From positions 434,001-498,000 of the forward strand of contig NZ_SOEO01000001.1 of the NCBI RefSeq assembly GCF_004365655.1: DNA of 64,000 nucleotides, in the 5' to 3' direction. Of the stretch, positions 42,701 through 51,511 are shown one piece after another. The notes under the pieces are model-generated. The model made no database searches, was not told the DNA's origin, and saw nothing but the letters and a program-made list of their open reading frames with translations. The first letter of the stretch is position 1, and each line of letters opens with the position of its first letter. The stretch comes from Epilithonimonas xixisoli (GTDB lineage Bacteria; Bacteroidota; Bacteroidia; Flavobacteriales; Weeksellaceae). The translations under genes were made by a program, and so were the position numbers.

Positions 42701-43666
42701 ATGAAAAAATCAGTCGGAATCATCGGAGCCAATGGCTACACAGGAAGCGAACTCGTTCGTTTGCTCGCATTCCATCCGAATATAGAATTAAAGTTTTTGT
42801 TCAGTCGTTCCAATTCCGGAGTGAAGATTTCTGAATTATATCCGGATTTGGACTCGATTTGCGATTTGGTTTTGACGAATAAAATTTCAGAAACTGACAT
42901 CCTTTTCCTTTGCCTTCCTCACAAAGAAAGTCAGAACTGGCTGAGTGAAAATCCAGTTTCAGATGAAACTTTGGTCATCGATTTAGGAAATGATTTCCGT
43001 CTCGAAGGCGATTTTGTAAATAGAAATTTTGTTTACGGTTTGTCTGAAATTTATTTTAATGAAATTCAGAATTCGAAAAGTATTGCTAATCCCGGATGTT
43101 TTGCGACTGCAATTCAATTAGCGTTATTGCCTTTAGCAAAAGAAAATCTGTTGAAAGATGTTTACACAACGGGAATTACGGGTTCGACTGGAGCAGGAAA
43201 ATCTTTGCAACCGACAACACATTTCACTTGGCGAAATGACAATATTTCAGCCTATAAAACTTTGAATCACCAGCACGTCGACGAGATTTTAAAACAAGTC
43301 AATTTGCTTAATGAAAAGGATGTGGAACTCAACTTTGTTCCGTGGCGTGGCGATTTTGCAAGAGGGATTTTTACAAGTTCTATCATCGAATGTGATTTGG
43401 AAGTAGATAACATTTACAATTTATATAAAGACTTTTACAAAGATTTAATTTTTGTGAAAATTTCAGAGAAATCGATTGATATGAAACAAGTTGTGAACAC
43501 CAATTTTTGCGTCATTCAAATCGAAAAACAAGGAAATAAAATAGCAGTTCATTCCGCAATCGACAATCTTCTGAAAGGCGCATCCGGACAAGCTGTTCAA
43601 AATATGAATATCGCCAATGGCTGGGAACAAAACCTCGGATTAAACTTAAAACCAATTGCTTTTTAA
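42701..43666 (+). CDS. argC: N-acetyl-gamma-glutamyl-phosphate reductase
   Basis: 321 residues. GIIGANGYTGSELVRLL is the NADP Rossmann loop and ANPGCFATA (about residue 137) holds the catalytic Cys; HQHVDEI provides the His. It reduces the acylglutamyl phosphate made by ArgB to the semialdehyde. The family accepts N-acyl groups other than acetyl, so it fits a succinylated route too. Confidence 0.95.
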   Translation: MKKSVGIIGANGYTGSELVRLLAFHPNIELKFLFSRSNSGVKISELYPDLDSICDLVLTNKISETDILFLCLPHKESQNWLSENPVSDETLVIDLGNDFRLEGDFVNRNFVYGLSEIYFNEIQNSKSIANPGCFATAIQLALLPLAKENLLKDVYTTGITGSTGAGKSLQPTTHFTWRNDNISAYKTLNHQHVDEILKQVNLLNEKDVELNFVPWRGDFARGIFTSSIIECDLEVDNIYNLYKDFYKDLIFVKISEKSIDMKQVVNTNFCVIQIEKQGNKIAVHSAIDNLLKGASGQAVQNMNIANGWEQNLGLNLKPIAF

Positions 43667-43702
43667 AGTCAATCAACTATCAATCGATAACAATCAATCA
43701 AG

Positions 43703-44872
43703 ATGAATTTATTCAACGTATATCCACTTTTCAACATCAATCCTGTCAAAGCCGAAGGTTCTTTCCTTTGGGATGAAAACGGCCAAAAATACCTCGATTT
43801 TTACGGCGGTCACGCTGTGATTTCCATTGGTCACAATCATCCGCATTATGTTGAAAAATTGAAAAATCAACTGGAGAAAATTAGTTTTTATTCTAATTCG
43901 GTTCAGAATAATTTGCAAACTGAATTGGCTGAGAAATTAGGAAAATTATCAGGTTACGAAGATTATTCATTGTTTTTATGTAATTCAGGAGCAGAAGCGA
44001 ACGAAAATGCTTTAAAGTTGGCTTCATTCCACAACGGAAAAAAGAAAGTCATTTATTTCTCCGAAGCTTTCCACGGCCGAACTTCCGCGACTGTTGCTGT
44101 GACAGACAATCCGAAAATCGTAGCGCCAGTCAACGAATCCGAGAATTTCGTCAAATGTGAATTCAATAATTCTGTAGGACTGGAAAAGCTTTTTTCAGAA
44201 AACCAAAACGAAATTTCTGCTGTAATTGTAGAAGGAATTCAGGGTGTTGGCGGAATCAATTTGTTGGACGAAGATTTCATCTTAACGATTGAAAAATTAT
44301 GCAAAGCAAATAATGCGATTTTAATTTTGGATGAAGTTCAGTCTGGTTACGGACGTTCCGGAAAATTCTTTGCCCATCAGGAATTCGACATCAAACCAGA
44401 TTTAATCACGGTTGCCAAAGGAATGGGAAATGGTTTCCCGATTGGCGGTGTTCTGATTAGTCCAAAATTCGAGGCGATTTACGGATTATTGGGAACTACA
44501 TTTGGAGGAAATCATCTCGCTTGCGTGGCTGGAATTGTAGTTTTAGAAGTGATTGAAAATGAAAATTTAATTCAAAATTCTGAACAAATCGGCGCTTACA
44601 TCGAAGAAAAAATTAAAGATTTCCCTCACATCAAAAATATCAAAAGGCGCGGTCTGATGATTGGAATTGAGCTCGACCAAGCTTGTGCAGATGTCAGGAA
44701 AGAATTGCTGTTCGAACATTTTATTTTCACTGGAAATGCCAATGACAAGAATGTTCTTCGGATTTTACCAGCGCTCAATATTTCGGAAAAAGAATCCAAT
44801 TTGTTCATCAATGCTTTGGGAAAAACTTTGAAAGCGATAGATGTAAAAAAGGAAGTTTTGACAGAGAATTAA
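43703..44872 (+). CDS. argD: Acetylornithine/succinylornithine aminotransferase
   Basis: 389 residues, class III PLP aminotransferase. NSGAEANENALKLA, EAFHGRTSATV, ILDEVQSGYGRSG and TVAKGMGNGFPIGG (the PLP Lys, about residue 239) are all present. It converts the N-acyl semialdehyde to N-acylornithine with glutamate as donor. Confidence 0.95.
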   Translation: MNLFNVYPLFNINPVKAEGSFLWDENGQKYLDFYGGHAVISIGHNHPHYVEKLKNQLEKISFYSNSVQNNLQTELAEKLGKLSGYEDYSLFLCNSGAEANENALKLASFHNGKKKVIYFSEAFHGRTSATVAVTDNPKIVAPVNESENFVKCEFNNSVGLEKLFSENQNEISAVIVEGIQGVGGINLLDEDFILTIEKLCKANNAILILDEVQSGYGRSGKFFAHQEFDIKPDLITVAKGMGNGFPIGGVLISPKFEAIYGLLGTTFGGNHLACVAGIVVLEVIENENLIQNSEQIGAYIEEKIKDFPHIKNIKRRGLMIGIELDQACADVRKELLFEHFIFTGNANDKNVLRILPALNISEKESNLFINALGKTLKAIDVKKEVLTEN

Positions 44873-44883
44873 AACCACAATAT

Positions 44884-44937
44884 TTGTCATTCCGTAGGAA
44901 TCTCGACAGCATTGTTTAGATTCCTACGGAATGACAA
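44884..44937. repeat. REP-like palindrome (family E, copy 1)
   Basis: TTGTCATTCCGTAGGAATC and GATTCCTACGGAATGACAA form an inverted repeat of 19 bases per arm. Copies at 48193-48241 and 53084-53130. Confidence 0.8.
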
Positions 44938-44955
44938 GTGAATGTTTTAAAAGTG

Positions 44956-45032
44956 CTTAGCTGAGCGTAAGCGCCTTTGCGAACCTTAAAATATTTTCAA
45001 TAATTAATAAAAAATCTTTGCGCACTTTGCGA
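44956..45032 (+). repeat. Arg-upstream module (family F, copy 1)
   Basis: CTGAGCGTAAGCGCCTTTGC, then AACCTTAAAATATTTTCAAT, then AATCTTTGCGCACTTTGCG, ending 14 bases before the argF' ATG. Family F copies precede argB and argH. Confidence 0.75.
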
Positions 45033-45046
45033 TAAAAATAAAGAAA

Positions 45047-46000
45047 ATGAAAAATTTCACTTCGGTTTACGATATAGATAATTTGCAGGAAATCATTGCA
45101 AAAGCTTTAAAAATAAAAGAAAATCCATTAGAAAATCCAACCAAAGGAAAAGGGAAAACGATTGGTTTGGTTTTCCTTAATTCCAGTCTCAGAACAAGAT
45201 TAAGTTCTCAAATCGCCGCTCAGAATTTAGGGTTAAATGTCCTAACACTCAACGCCGCTCAAGAAGCCTGGAATCTGGAATTTGCTGATGGAACGGTGAT
45301 GAACAGCGACACGGTTGAACACATCAAAGACGCCATCGAAGTTCTGAATCAATATTGTGATATCATTGCCGTAAGATGTTTCGCAGGAATGAAAAGCAAA
45401 GAAGACGACGTGAACGAAAGTATTCTGAGCCAATTCTTGAAACACGCCAAAGTCCCAGTGATTTCTTTGGAATCTGCAACGCGTCATCCGTTGCAAAGTT
45501 TGGCAGATTGCATCACAATCACAGAAAATTGGACAGAAAACAGAAAGCCAAAAGTCGTTTTGACTTGGGCGCCTCACATCAAACCAATTGCGCAGGCTGT
45601 CGGAAACTCTTTTACAGAATGGATGCAACAAATGGACGTTGATTTTGTGATTGCAAATCCGGACGGTTATGATTTGGACAAAAATTTCACAAAACAAACG
45701 AAAGTGATTCATAATCAGGACGAAGCATTGAAAGATGCAGATTTTCTTTACGTTAAAAACTGGTCGTCGTTTGAAGATTACGCAAATATGCCAAAAGTTG
45801 AAGGCGATTGGATGTTGACGAATGAAAAATTAGAATTGACAAACAACGCCAAAGTGATGCATTGCCTTCCAGTCCGTAGAAATCTCGAATTGAGCGATGA
45901 AGTAATGGACGGAGAAAACTCAATCATCTATCAGCAGGCAAAAAACAGAATATTTTCAGCACAAGCGGTTTTTTCTGAAATTTTAGATGGATTAAAATAA
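45047..46000 (+). CDS. argF': N-acylornithine carbamoyltransferase (probably N-succinyl)
   Basis: 317 residues. NSSLRTRLSSQ is the carbamoyl-phosphate loop (SxRTR form) and HCLPVRRN the ornithine-side loop. Family members use N-acetyl- or N-succinylornithine, not free ornithine. The residue known to decide this is Glu92 in the Xanthomonas acetyl enzyme and Pro90 in the Bacteroides fragilis succinyl enzyme; here it is Val90 (SDTVEH, codon 45314-45316). Val at this place is reported to give succinyl specificity. It makes N-acyl-citrulline, later deacylated by ArgE. Confidence 0.93.
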   Translation: MKNFTSVYDIDNLQEIIAKALKIKENPLENPTKGKGKTIGLVFLNSSLRTRLSSQIAAQNLGLNVLTLNAAQEAWNLEFADGTVMNSDTVEHIKDAIEVLNQYCDIIAVRCFAGMKSKEDDVNESILSQFLKHAKVPVISLESATRHPLQSLADCITITENWTENRKPKVVLTWAPHIKPIAQAVGNSFTEWMQQMDVDFVIANPDGYDLDKNFTKQTKVIHNQDEALKDADFLYVKNWSSFEDYANMPKVEGDWMLTNEKLELTNNAKVMHCLPVRRNLELSDEVMDGENSIIYQQAKNRIFSAQAVFSEILDGLK

Positions 46001-46082
46001 CAATTAAGGTTTAAGTCTTTGATGAGTTTTACGTCTTTATCTCAAATGTTTATTGATTTTAAAGGAATCGATGAATCTTTGA

Positions 46083-46139
46083 TTTGCGAACCTCAAAATA
46101 TTTTCAATAATTACCAAAAAATCTTAGTGGACTTTGCGT
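46083..46139 (+). repeat. Arg-upstream module (family F, copy 2, diverged)
   Basis: TTTGCGAACCTCAAAATATT and TTTCAATAATTACC, then ATCTTAGTGGACTTTGCG, ending 14 bases before the argB ATG. The GAGCGTAAGCGCC part is lost. Confidence 0.65.
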
Positions 46140-46152
46140 TTAAAAATATTCA

Positions 46153-46944
46153 ATGAACAAGCTACATATCATAAAAATCGGAGGCGCTTTAATCGATGAC
46201 AAAAAATCATTGAAAGCTTTTCTTGAACAATTTTCACAAATTGAAGGTGCCAAAATTCTGATTCACGGCGGTGGAAAGGTTGCAGAAACTTTGGCGGAAA
46301 AACTGAAAATCACGCAGACGATGATTGATGGACGCAGGATTACCAACAAAAAAACTTTGAAGCTCGTAACAATGGTTTACGCAGGAAGAATCAATAAAAA
46401 TATTGTGGCGAAATTGCAGAGTTTTAATTGCAATGCGATGGGATTTTCTGGTGCAGACGGCAATTTAATTCAAGCCGAAAAAAGACAACATCCAACTATT
46501 AATTTTGGATTTGTGGGCGATATTAATGAAAAAAGTATCAATCAGGAATTGATTACAAATATGATAAATCTGGGTTTGGTTCCGGTGTTTTCTGCAATCA
46601 CTCACGATAAAAAAGGAAATCTGTTAAACACCAACGCAGACACGATTGCCGGAACTATTGCCCAGACTTTATCAAAAAATTTCGAGACAGAATTGTTGTT
46701 TTGTTTCGATAAAAACGGGGTTTTAGAAAATATTGAAGACGAAAATTCAAATTTGAAAACGATTAACAAACAAGAATTTTCTGAATTAAAATCCGAAGGA
46801 AAACTTCACAAAGGGATTTTACCAAAACTTGAAAATGCTTTCCGAGCCAAAGAAAATGGTGTTCAGAAAGTGTCTTTGATTAACGAGAAAAAACTGTCAG
46901 ACCAAATAAAACAAGGAAATGAAGGAACTGAAATCTGTCTTTAG
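46153..46944 (+). CDS. argB: N-acetylglutamate kinase
   Basis: 263 residues, amino-acid-kinase fold. KIGGALID (about 8-15), ILIHGGGKVAETLAEK and NTNADTIAGTIAQ are the ATP and acylglutamate sites. Phosphorylates N-acylglutamate. The long ArgR-like N-terminal helix of arginine-inhibited kinases is absent. Overlaps argE by 26 bases. Confidence 0.94.
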   Translation: MNKLHIIKIGGALIDDKKSLKAFLEQFSQIEGAKILIHGGGKVAETLAEKLKITQTMIDGRRITNKKTLKLVTMVYAGRINKNIVAKLQSFNCNAMGFSGADGNLIQAEKRQHPTINFGFVGDINEKSINQELITNMINLGLVPVFSAITHDKKGNLLNTNADTIAGTIAQTLSKNFETELLFCFDKNGVLENIEDENSNLKTINKQEFSELKSEGKLHKGILPKLENAFRAKENGVQKVSLINEKKLSDQIKQGNEGTEICL

Positions 46945-48001
46945 CAGAGAAGAACTTGCGGAAAACGCCGTCAAATTACTGAAAAAACTAATTGCAACAC
47001 CATCTATGAGCCGAGACGAATACAACGCTTCGCTCATCATAGAAGGCTTTTTCAATGAGCATCAACTGACGGTCAACCGATTCAAAAATAACATTTGGGC
47101 AACCAACAAACATTTTGACGCCGGCAAACCATCGATTCTCCTCAACACGCACCACGACACGGTAAAACCGAACAAGGCTTACACTTTGGACCCATTTATT
47201 CCAGTGGAAAAAGACGGCAAATTATTCGGTTTGGGAAGCAACGATGCAGGCGCGTCTTTGGTGGCGATGGCGCAGACTTTTCTTTATTTTTATGAAGCCG
47301 AAGATTTGTCGCACAATCTTGTTATTGCATTGACAGCCGAGGAAGAAATCTCCGGTCTGGACGGCATCGAAGCCTTGTTTCCACAACTTCCGAACGTCGA
47401 ATTGGCAATCGTCGGCGAACCAACCAAAATGAATCTCGCAATCGCAGAAAAAGGCTTGCTCGTCATTGACGGCGAAATGCTGGGAACGCCTTCTCACGCA
47501 GCACATCCGAACGATGACAATGCGATTGTGAAATGTATGAAGGATTTGCAAAATATCCTCGATTTCAAATTTCCGAAAGTTTCCGATTATTTGGGCGAAG
47601 TAAAAGTCACATTATCAGTTCTCAACGCAGGAACGCAACACAACGTGGTTCCCGAAAAATGCAATTTCACCTTGGATGTCCGCGTGACAGACGAATATAC
47701 GAATCGTGAAGTTTTCGAAATCATCCAGTCGCAGATGAAATCCAAATTGACACCGAGGTCGTTCCGCTTAAACTCCTCAAAAATCGACGTCAAACATCCG
47801 TTTGTTCAGGCTGGATTGGCGTTGGGAAGGACAACTTACGGTTCACCGACATCTTCCGACCAAGCGATTATTCCGTGTACGTCGGTGAAGTTGGGTGTTG
47901 GCGACAGTCTGCGTTCTCACACAGCGGACGAGTTCGTCTATATCGACGAAATCCGCGAAGGAATCGATATTTACATAAAAGTATTAGAAAAAATATTATA
48001 A
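46919..48001 (+). CDS. argE: M20-family N-acyl-citrulline/ornithine deacylase
   Basis: 360 residues. LLNTHHDTVKP and GLGSNDAGASLVA give the zinc ligands, LTAEEEISG the catalytic Glu, and AIVGEPT follows. In this pathway it removes the acyl group from N-acylcitrulline rather than from N-acylornithine. Its substrate acyl group should match that of argF'. Confidence 0.92.
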   Translation: MKELKSVFSREELAENAVKLLKKLIATPSMSRDEYNASLIIEGFFNEHQLTVNRFKNNIWATNKHFDAGKPSILLNTHHDTVKPNKAYTLDPFIPVEKDGKLFGLGSNDAGASLVAMAQTFLYFYEAEDLSHNLVIALTAEEEISGLDGIEALFPQLPNVELAIVGEPTKMNLAIAEKGLLVIDGEMLGTPSHAAHPNDDNAIVKCMKDLQNILDFKFPKVSDYLGEVKVTLSVLNAGTQHNVVPEKCNFTLDVRVTDEYTNREVFEIIQSQMKSKLTPRSFRLNSSKIDVKHPFVQAGLALGRTTYGSPTSSDQAIIPCTSVKLGVGDSLRSHTADEFVYIDEIREGIDIYIKVLEKIL

Positions 48002-48055
48002 ATAATTTTAAGGATTTGACGTCGTCGAACCACTTTGTTAGGTTTGGGTAGCTTA

Positions 48056-48168
48056 ATCCGCCTTCCGCTCCCAATCTTTTTTGCAAGACGATTCTACTTT
48101 AAATAGAAATTGAGTACAAGCAAAAAAGGATTTCCGCTCAAGTCGGGCTGCGGATTCAATATAAAAAC
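48056..48168. repeat. Long imperfect hairpin repeat (family B, copy 2)
   Basis: Shares CTTCCGCTCCCAATCTTTTT, AAAAAAGGATTTCCGCTCAA and GATTCAATATAAAAACA with 19020-19122. Confidence 0.75.
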
Positions 48169-48192
48169 ACGAAAAGTTTATAACCACAAAGT

Positions 48193-48241
48193 TTGTCATT
48201 CCATAGGAATTCAGACAGTTTAGATTCCTCCGGAATGACAA
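48193..48241. repeat. REP-like palindrome (family E, copy 2)
   Basis: TTGTCATTCCATAGGAATT / AGATTCCTCCGGAATGACAA, with two mismatches to the other copies. Confidence 0.72.
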
Positions 48242-48263
48242 AAACACTTTAAGATTATTTAGT

Positions 48264-48343
48264 CTTGGCTGAGCGTCAGCGCCTTTGCGAACCTTAAAAA
48301 TGTTTTCAATAAAAATTAAAAAAAATCTTTGCGCACTTTGCGT
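48264..48343 (+). repeat. Arg-upstream module (family F, copy 3)
   Basis: TGGCTGAGCGTCAGCGCC, TTTGCGAACCTTAAAAAT, TTTTCAAT and AATCTTTGCGCACTTTGCG, ending 15 bases before the argH ATG. Confidence 0.75.
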
Positions 48344-48358
48344 TCAAAATATAAGAAA

Positions 48359-49663
48359 ATGAAAAAAATCTGGCAAAAAGACAATACGACAACCAATGAT
48401 TTGGTTACAAAATTCACGGTCGGGAAAGACTTGGATTTTGATGACAGATTAGCAAAATATGATGTGTTGGGTTCTATTGCTCACGCGAAAATGCTGGCAG
48501 AAGTTGGTTTGATTCGATTGGACGAAGAGCAGGATATTGTTGCAGTTTTAGAAGAAGTTCTTTCGGAAATCGAAAAAGGAAACTTCGAAATTGATAAAAC
48601 TGCAGAAGATATCCATTCGCAAATCGAAACGATTCTCATCGAGAAACTTGGCGAAACAGGAAAAAAAATCCATACTGCAAGGTCAAGAAACGACCAGGTT
48701 TTGACGGATATCAAATTGTATTTAATTGACGAAATCAGAGAAATCACAGAGCTAACCGATTCATTTTTTCAAATCCTGAAAGACAAAGCCAATCTTCACA
48801 AAGATGTCTTGTTGCCTGGCTACACGCATTTGCAGGTGGCGATGCCTTCGTCTTTTGGATTATGGTTTGGAGCGTATGCAGAATCTTTGGTGGAAGATTT
48901 GGAATTGCTTTTTGCGACGAAGAATATAATTAATAAAAATCCACTTGGTTCGGCTGCTGGTTATGGCTCATCTTTCCCGATTGACAGAGAAAGTACGACT
49001 TATAAATTAGATTTCAGAACTCTGAATTATAATGTAGTTTACGCACAAATGACGCGTGGGAAATCAGAAAAATTGTTAGCTAATTCGCTTTCGGTTTTGG
49101 CTGGAACTTTAAGCAAGTTTTCTTATGATGTTTGTCTTTATCTGAGTCAAAATTTCGATTTCATAAGCTTTCCGAAAGAATTTACGACCGGAAGTAGCAT
49201 TATGCCACACAAGAAAAATCCAGATATTTTCGAATTGGTAAGAGCGAGATGCAACAGAATTCAGGGGTTGCCAAATGAATTGATTTTGGTAACAAATAAT
49301 CTTCCGTCTGGCTATCACAGAGATTTGCAATTGACAAAAGAAATTCTTTTTCCTGCAATCGATTCATTGAAAGAATGTTTAGAAATATTGATTTACACGC
49401 TTCCAAATATCGAAGTGAAAGATAATATTCTGGATGATGAGAAATATAAATACATCTTCAGCGTAGAAAAAATCAACGAAGAAGTGAAGAACGGAAAATC
49501 ATTCCGCGATGCTTATATTCAAATCGGTCAGGAGATTGAAAATGATGTTTTTGAGTACGATTACAAAGAACTCAATCATTCTCATCAAGGCAGTTTGGGA
49601 AATCTTTGCCTCGATGAAATCGAATATCAGTTCAATAAAGTCAGAGATAAATTGTTGGGTTAA
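48359..49663 (+). CDS. argH: Argininosuccinate lyase
   Basis: 434 residues from the ATG at 48359. TARSRNDQVLTD (about 103-114) and GSSIMPHKKNPD (about 278-289) are the fumarase/argininosuccinase signatures, with the catalytic Ser in the latter. It releases arginine and fumarate, the last step of the pathway. Confidence 0.96.
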   Translation: MKKIWQKDNTTTNDLVTKFTVGKDLDFDDRLAKYDVLGSIAHAKMLAEVGLIRLDEEQDIVAVLEEVLSEIEKGNFEIDKTAEDIHSQIETILIEKLGETGKKIHTARSRNDQVLTDIKLYLIDEIREITELTDSFFQILKDKANLHKDVLLPGYTHLQVAMPSSFGLWFGAYAESLVEDLELLFATKNIINKNPLGSAAGYGSSFPIDRESTTYKLDFRTLNYNVVYAQMTRGKSEKLLANSLSVLAGTLSKFSYDVCLYLSQNFDFISFPKEFTTGSSIMPHKKNPDIFELVRARCNRIQGLPNELILVTNNLPSGYHRDLQLTKEILFPAIDSLKECLEILIYTLPNIEVKDNILDDEKYKYIFSVEKINEEVKNGKSFRDAYIQIGQEIENDVFEYDYKELNHSHQGSLGNLCLDEIEYQFNKVRDKLLG

Positions 49664-49695
49664 AATCACTCCCTTTAGGGCTGGGGAAAATGATT

Positions 49696-50157
49696 TTAAT
49701 CCAACTTAAATTTAGTCGATTTTTTCACTTCGGCCAAAACGATAGAACTGTGATATTGCCCAATGTGAGGACTGTTGGAAATCACATTCACAGTGAAAGT
49801 GTTATAAGAATTGATGTCAGTCGCAAGGATTTTCAACTGATAATCATATTCACCGGAAAGACTGATGATTTCCTGCACTTCATCGTATTTTGTAATGTAA
49901 TTTTCAAAATCTTTGAGTGTTGTTTGAGATTGTTCTTTGAGACGAACATTGCAATAGACAACAATGTTGATTCCGAGTTTTTCGCGGTTGAGTAGAGCGA
50001 CATATTTTTCTACAACGCCGTTTTTTTCAAGGTTTTTGATACGCTCGTAAGTTGGCGTGAAAGTCAATCCGATTTTTTCGGAGATTTCTTTTACAGAGAG
50101 CGTAGAATCTTCCTGAAGAATTTCGAGAATCAATATGTCTTTTTTATCCAATCCCAT
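49696..50157 (-). CDS. Lrp/AsnC-family regulator
   Basis: 153 residues. LDKKDILILEILQEDSTLSVKEISEKIGLTFTPTYERIKNLEKNGVV is the winged-helix HTH (about 3-50); the rest is the RAM amino-acid-binding domain (about 65-145). It converges with argH and lies between the arginine and pyrimidine genes, so control of either by an amino acid is plausible. Confidence 0.92.
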   Translation of the reverse strand: MGLDKKDILILEILQEDSTLSVKEISEKIGLTFTPTYERIKNLEKNGVVEKYVALLNREKLGINIVVYCNVRLKEQSQTTLKDFENYITKYDEVQEIISLSGEYDYQLKILATDINSYNTFTVNVISNSPHIGQYHSSIVLAEVKKSTKFKLD

Positions 50158-50278
50158 AGCGGTTAATCATTCTTTCAAAAGTAAAGAAAAAAATTGACAG
50201 GGAAAATTTTAAGAGTAGAAGTTCATTGATTTAACATAAAAAATTATGAATAAGATTTCATAATATCGAAAATATTGG

Positions 50279-50286
50279 TACATTTG
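50279..50286 (+). promoter_or_regulatory. pyrB leader promoter (-7 element)
   Basis: TACATTTG matches TAnnTTTG, 6 bases before the leader ATG. A TTTC instead of TTG lies at the -33 place. Confidence 0.6.
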
Positions 50287-50292
50287 CACCCA

Positions 50293-50367
50293 ATGAATCT
50301 GTTACAGAATTTAGCGACAAAAACAATTGGCAAATTTGCCGACAACAACAATATTTTTTATATTTAA
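50293..50367 (+). CDS. pyrB leader peptide (candidate)
   Basis: 24 codons, beginning MNLLQNLATKTIGKF and ending NNNIFYI. The last codons are encoded by AATATTTTTTATATTTAA, a U-rich tract in the RNA. The stop codon overlaps the first base pairs of a terminator hairpin, 45 bases before pyrB. This is the layout of enterobacterial pyrL, where RNA polymerase pausing in a U-rich leader couples UTP level to readthrough. No PyrR-type binding loop was seen. Confidence 0.55.
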   Translation: MNLLQNLATKTIGKFADNNNIFYI

Positions 50368-50395
50368 CGAAGTCTTTTTAGGCTTCGTTTTTTTT
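50366..50395 (+). terminator. Attenuator terminator before pyrB
   Basis: Stem AACGAAGTC (50366-50374) / GGCTTCGTT (50381-50389, one G-T pair), 6-base loop, then eight T. It ends 18 bases before the pyrB ATG. Confidence 0.85.
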
Positions 50396-50412
50396 ATTTA
50401 AAAATTTGAATT

Positions 50413-51315
50413 ATGATTAAGCTTTCACGCACCTCTACAGAGAGTATAGAGAAAATTTTAAAAGAAGCACAGGAATTTGCCGATGGGAAAATCAGCAAAA
50501 TTGAAGGCGATGTTTTCGCTGCCAACTTGTTTTTCGAAAATAGTACGAGAACAAAAACCAGTTTCGAAGTGGCTGAAAAGAAACTCGGACTCAAAGTTAT
50601 CGATTTCGAAGTTGATAAAAGCTCGATTGCTAAAGGCGAAACACTTTTGGATACGCTTAAGACTTTGGAAGCAATAGGTGTAGAATTGGCGGTTATCAGA
50701 CATTCGGAAAAGAGATATTACGACCAACTGGAAGATGCGAAACTGAGCATTGTAAACGCTGGAGACGGCATTGGAAGCCACCCGACACAAGCAATGTTGG
50801 ATGTGCTCACCGTCATTCAAGAATTCGGAAAGGTAGAAGGTCTGAAAATCGGAATCGTAGGCGATGTAAAGCACAGCCGAGTTGCAAATTCTGATGCAGG
50901 ATTATTCAGAAGATTGGGTGCGAAAGTTTATTTCTCAGGGCCAGAATTTTGGTTTGATGAAGGAATGTTGGTGAACGGAACATATATGCAGTTTGATGAT
51001 TTGGTGAAGGAAGTTGACGTTTTGATTTTGTTAAGAATCCAGCACGAGCGTCACGAGCGTAATTTCAATTTCAAACCGGAAGATTATTTGAAAAAATTCG
51101 GATTGACAAAAGAAAGAGAAGCGAAAATGAAACCGACATCCATTATAATGCATCCGGCGCCAATCAACAGAGGCGTAGAAATTGATTCAGAATTAGTTGA
51201 ATGTGAAAGGTCGAGAATTTTCAAACAAATGCAGAACGGCGTTTTTGCGAGAATGGCAATCCTTAAATTTGATTTGGAAAGTAAAGGATTCAAATTCATC
51301 GACTCCAAAAATTAA
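50413..51315 (+). CDS. pyrB: Aspartate carbamoyltransferase catalytic subunit
   Basis: 300 residues. [20 protein letters not shown] is the carbamoyl-phosphate loop in the form seen in Firmicutes and Bacteroidota; SHPTQAMLD and [11 protein letters not shown] bind Asp and carbamoyl phosphate. First committed step of pyrimidine synthesis. No pyrI is adjacent. It is preceded by the leader and attenuator. Confidence 0.95.
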   Translation: MIKLSRTSTESIEKILKEAQEFADGKISKIEGDVFAANLFFENSTRTKTSFEVAEKKLGLKVIDFEVDKSSIAKGETLLDTLKTLEAIGVELAVIRHSEKRYYDQLEDAKLSIVNAGDGIGSHPTQAMLDVLTVIQEFGKVEGLKIGIVGDVKHSRVANSDAGLFRRLGAKVYFSGPEFWFDEGMLVNGTYMQFDDLVKEVDVLILLRIQHERHERNFNFKPEDYLKKFGLTKEREAKMKPTSIIMHPAPINRGVEIDSELVECERSRIFKQMQNGVFARMAILKFDLESKGFKFIDSKN

Positions 51316-51325
51316 AATATTTATT

Positions 51326-51349
51326 CACGCTTTCGGGCGTGTTTTTTTT
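51326..51349 (+). terminator. pyrB terminator
   Basis: Short stem CACGC (51326-51330) / GCGTG (51337-51341) then eight T. It implies carA has its own promoter or partial readthrough. Confidence 0.65.
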
Positions 51350-51435
51350 GGTAAAAAAGAAAGGAAGATAGAAGCGGGAAGATGGAAGACTTCCAACATC
51401 CATCTTCAGGCTTCCAGCATAGAAGTAAATGAAAA

Positions 51436-51511
51436 GCGACGAAGTCGCGACATATTGGTAGAAATAAATCGAATAAAATAAAAGGTGCGAAGCATCGACA
51501 TATTGGTAAAA
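51436..51511 (+). repeat. Direct repeats upstream of carA
   Basis: CGACATATTGGTAGAAA (51448-51464) and CGACATATTGGTAAAAA (51496-51512) are 48 bases apart; each follows a GCGAAG(T/C)-like block. The second overlaps the carA start codon. Confidence 0.65.

Noticed and set aside
50287-50412. PyrR-binding attenuator
   Set aside because: No conserved PyrR RNA loop and no competing antiterminator arm seen; the leader-peptide model fits better.
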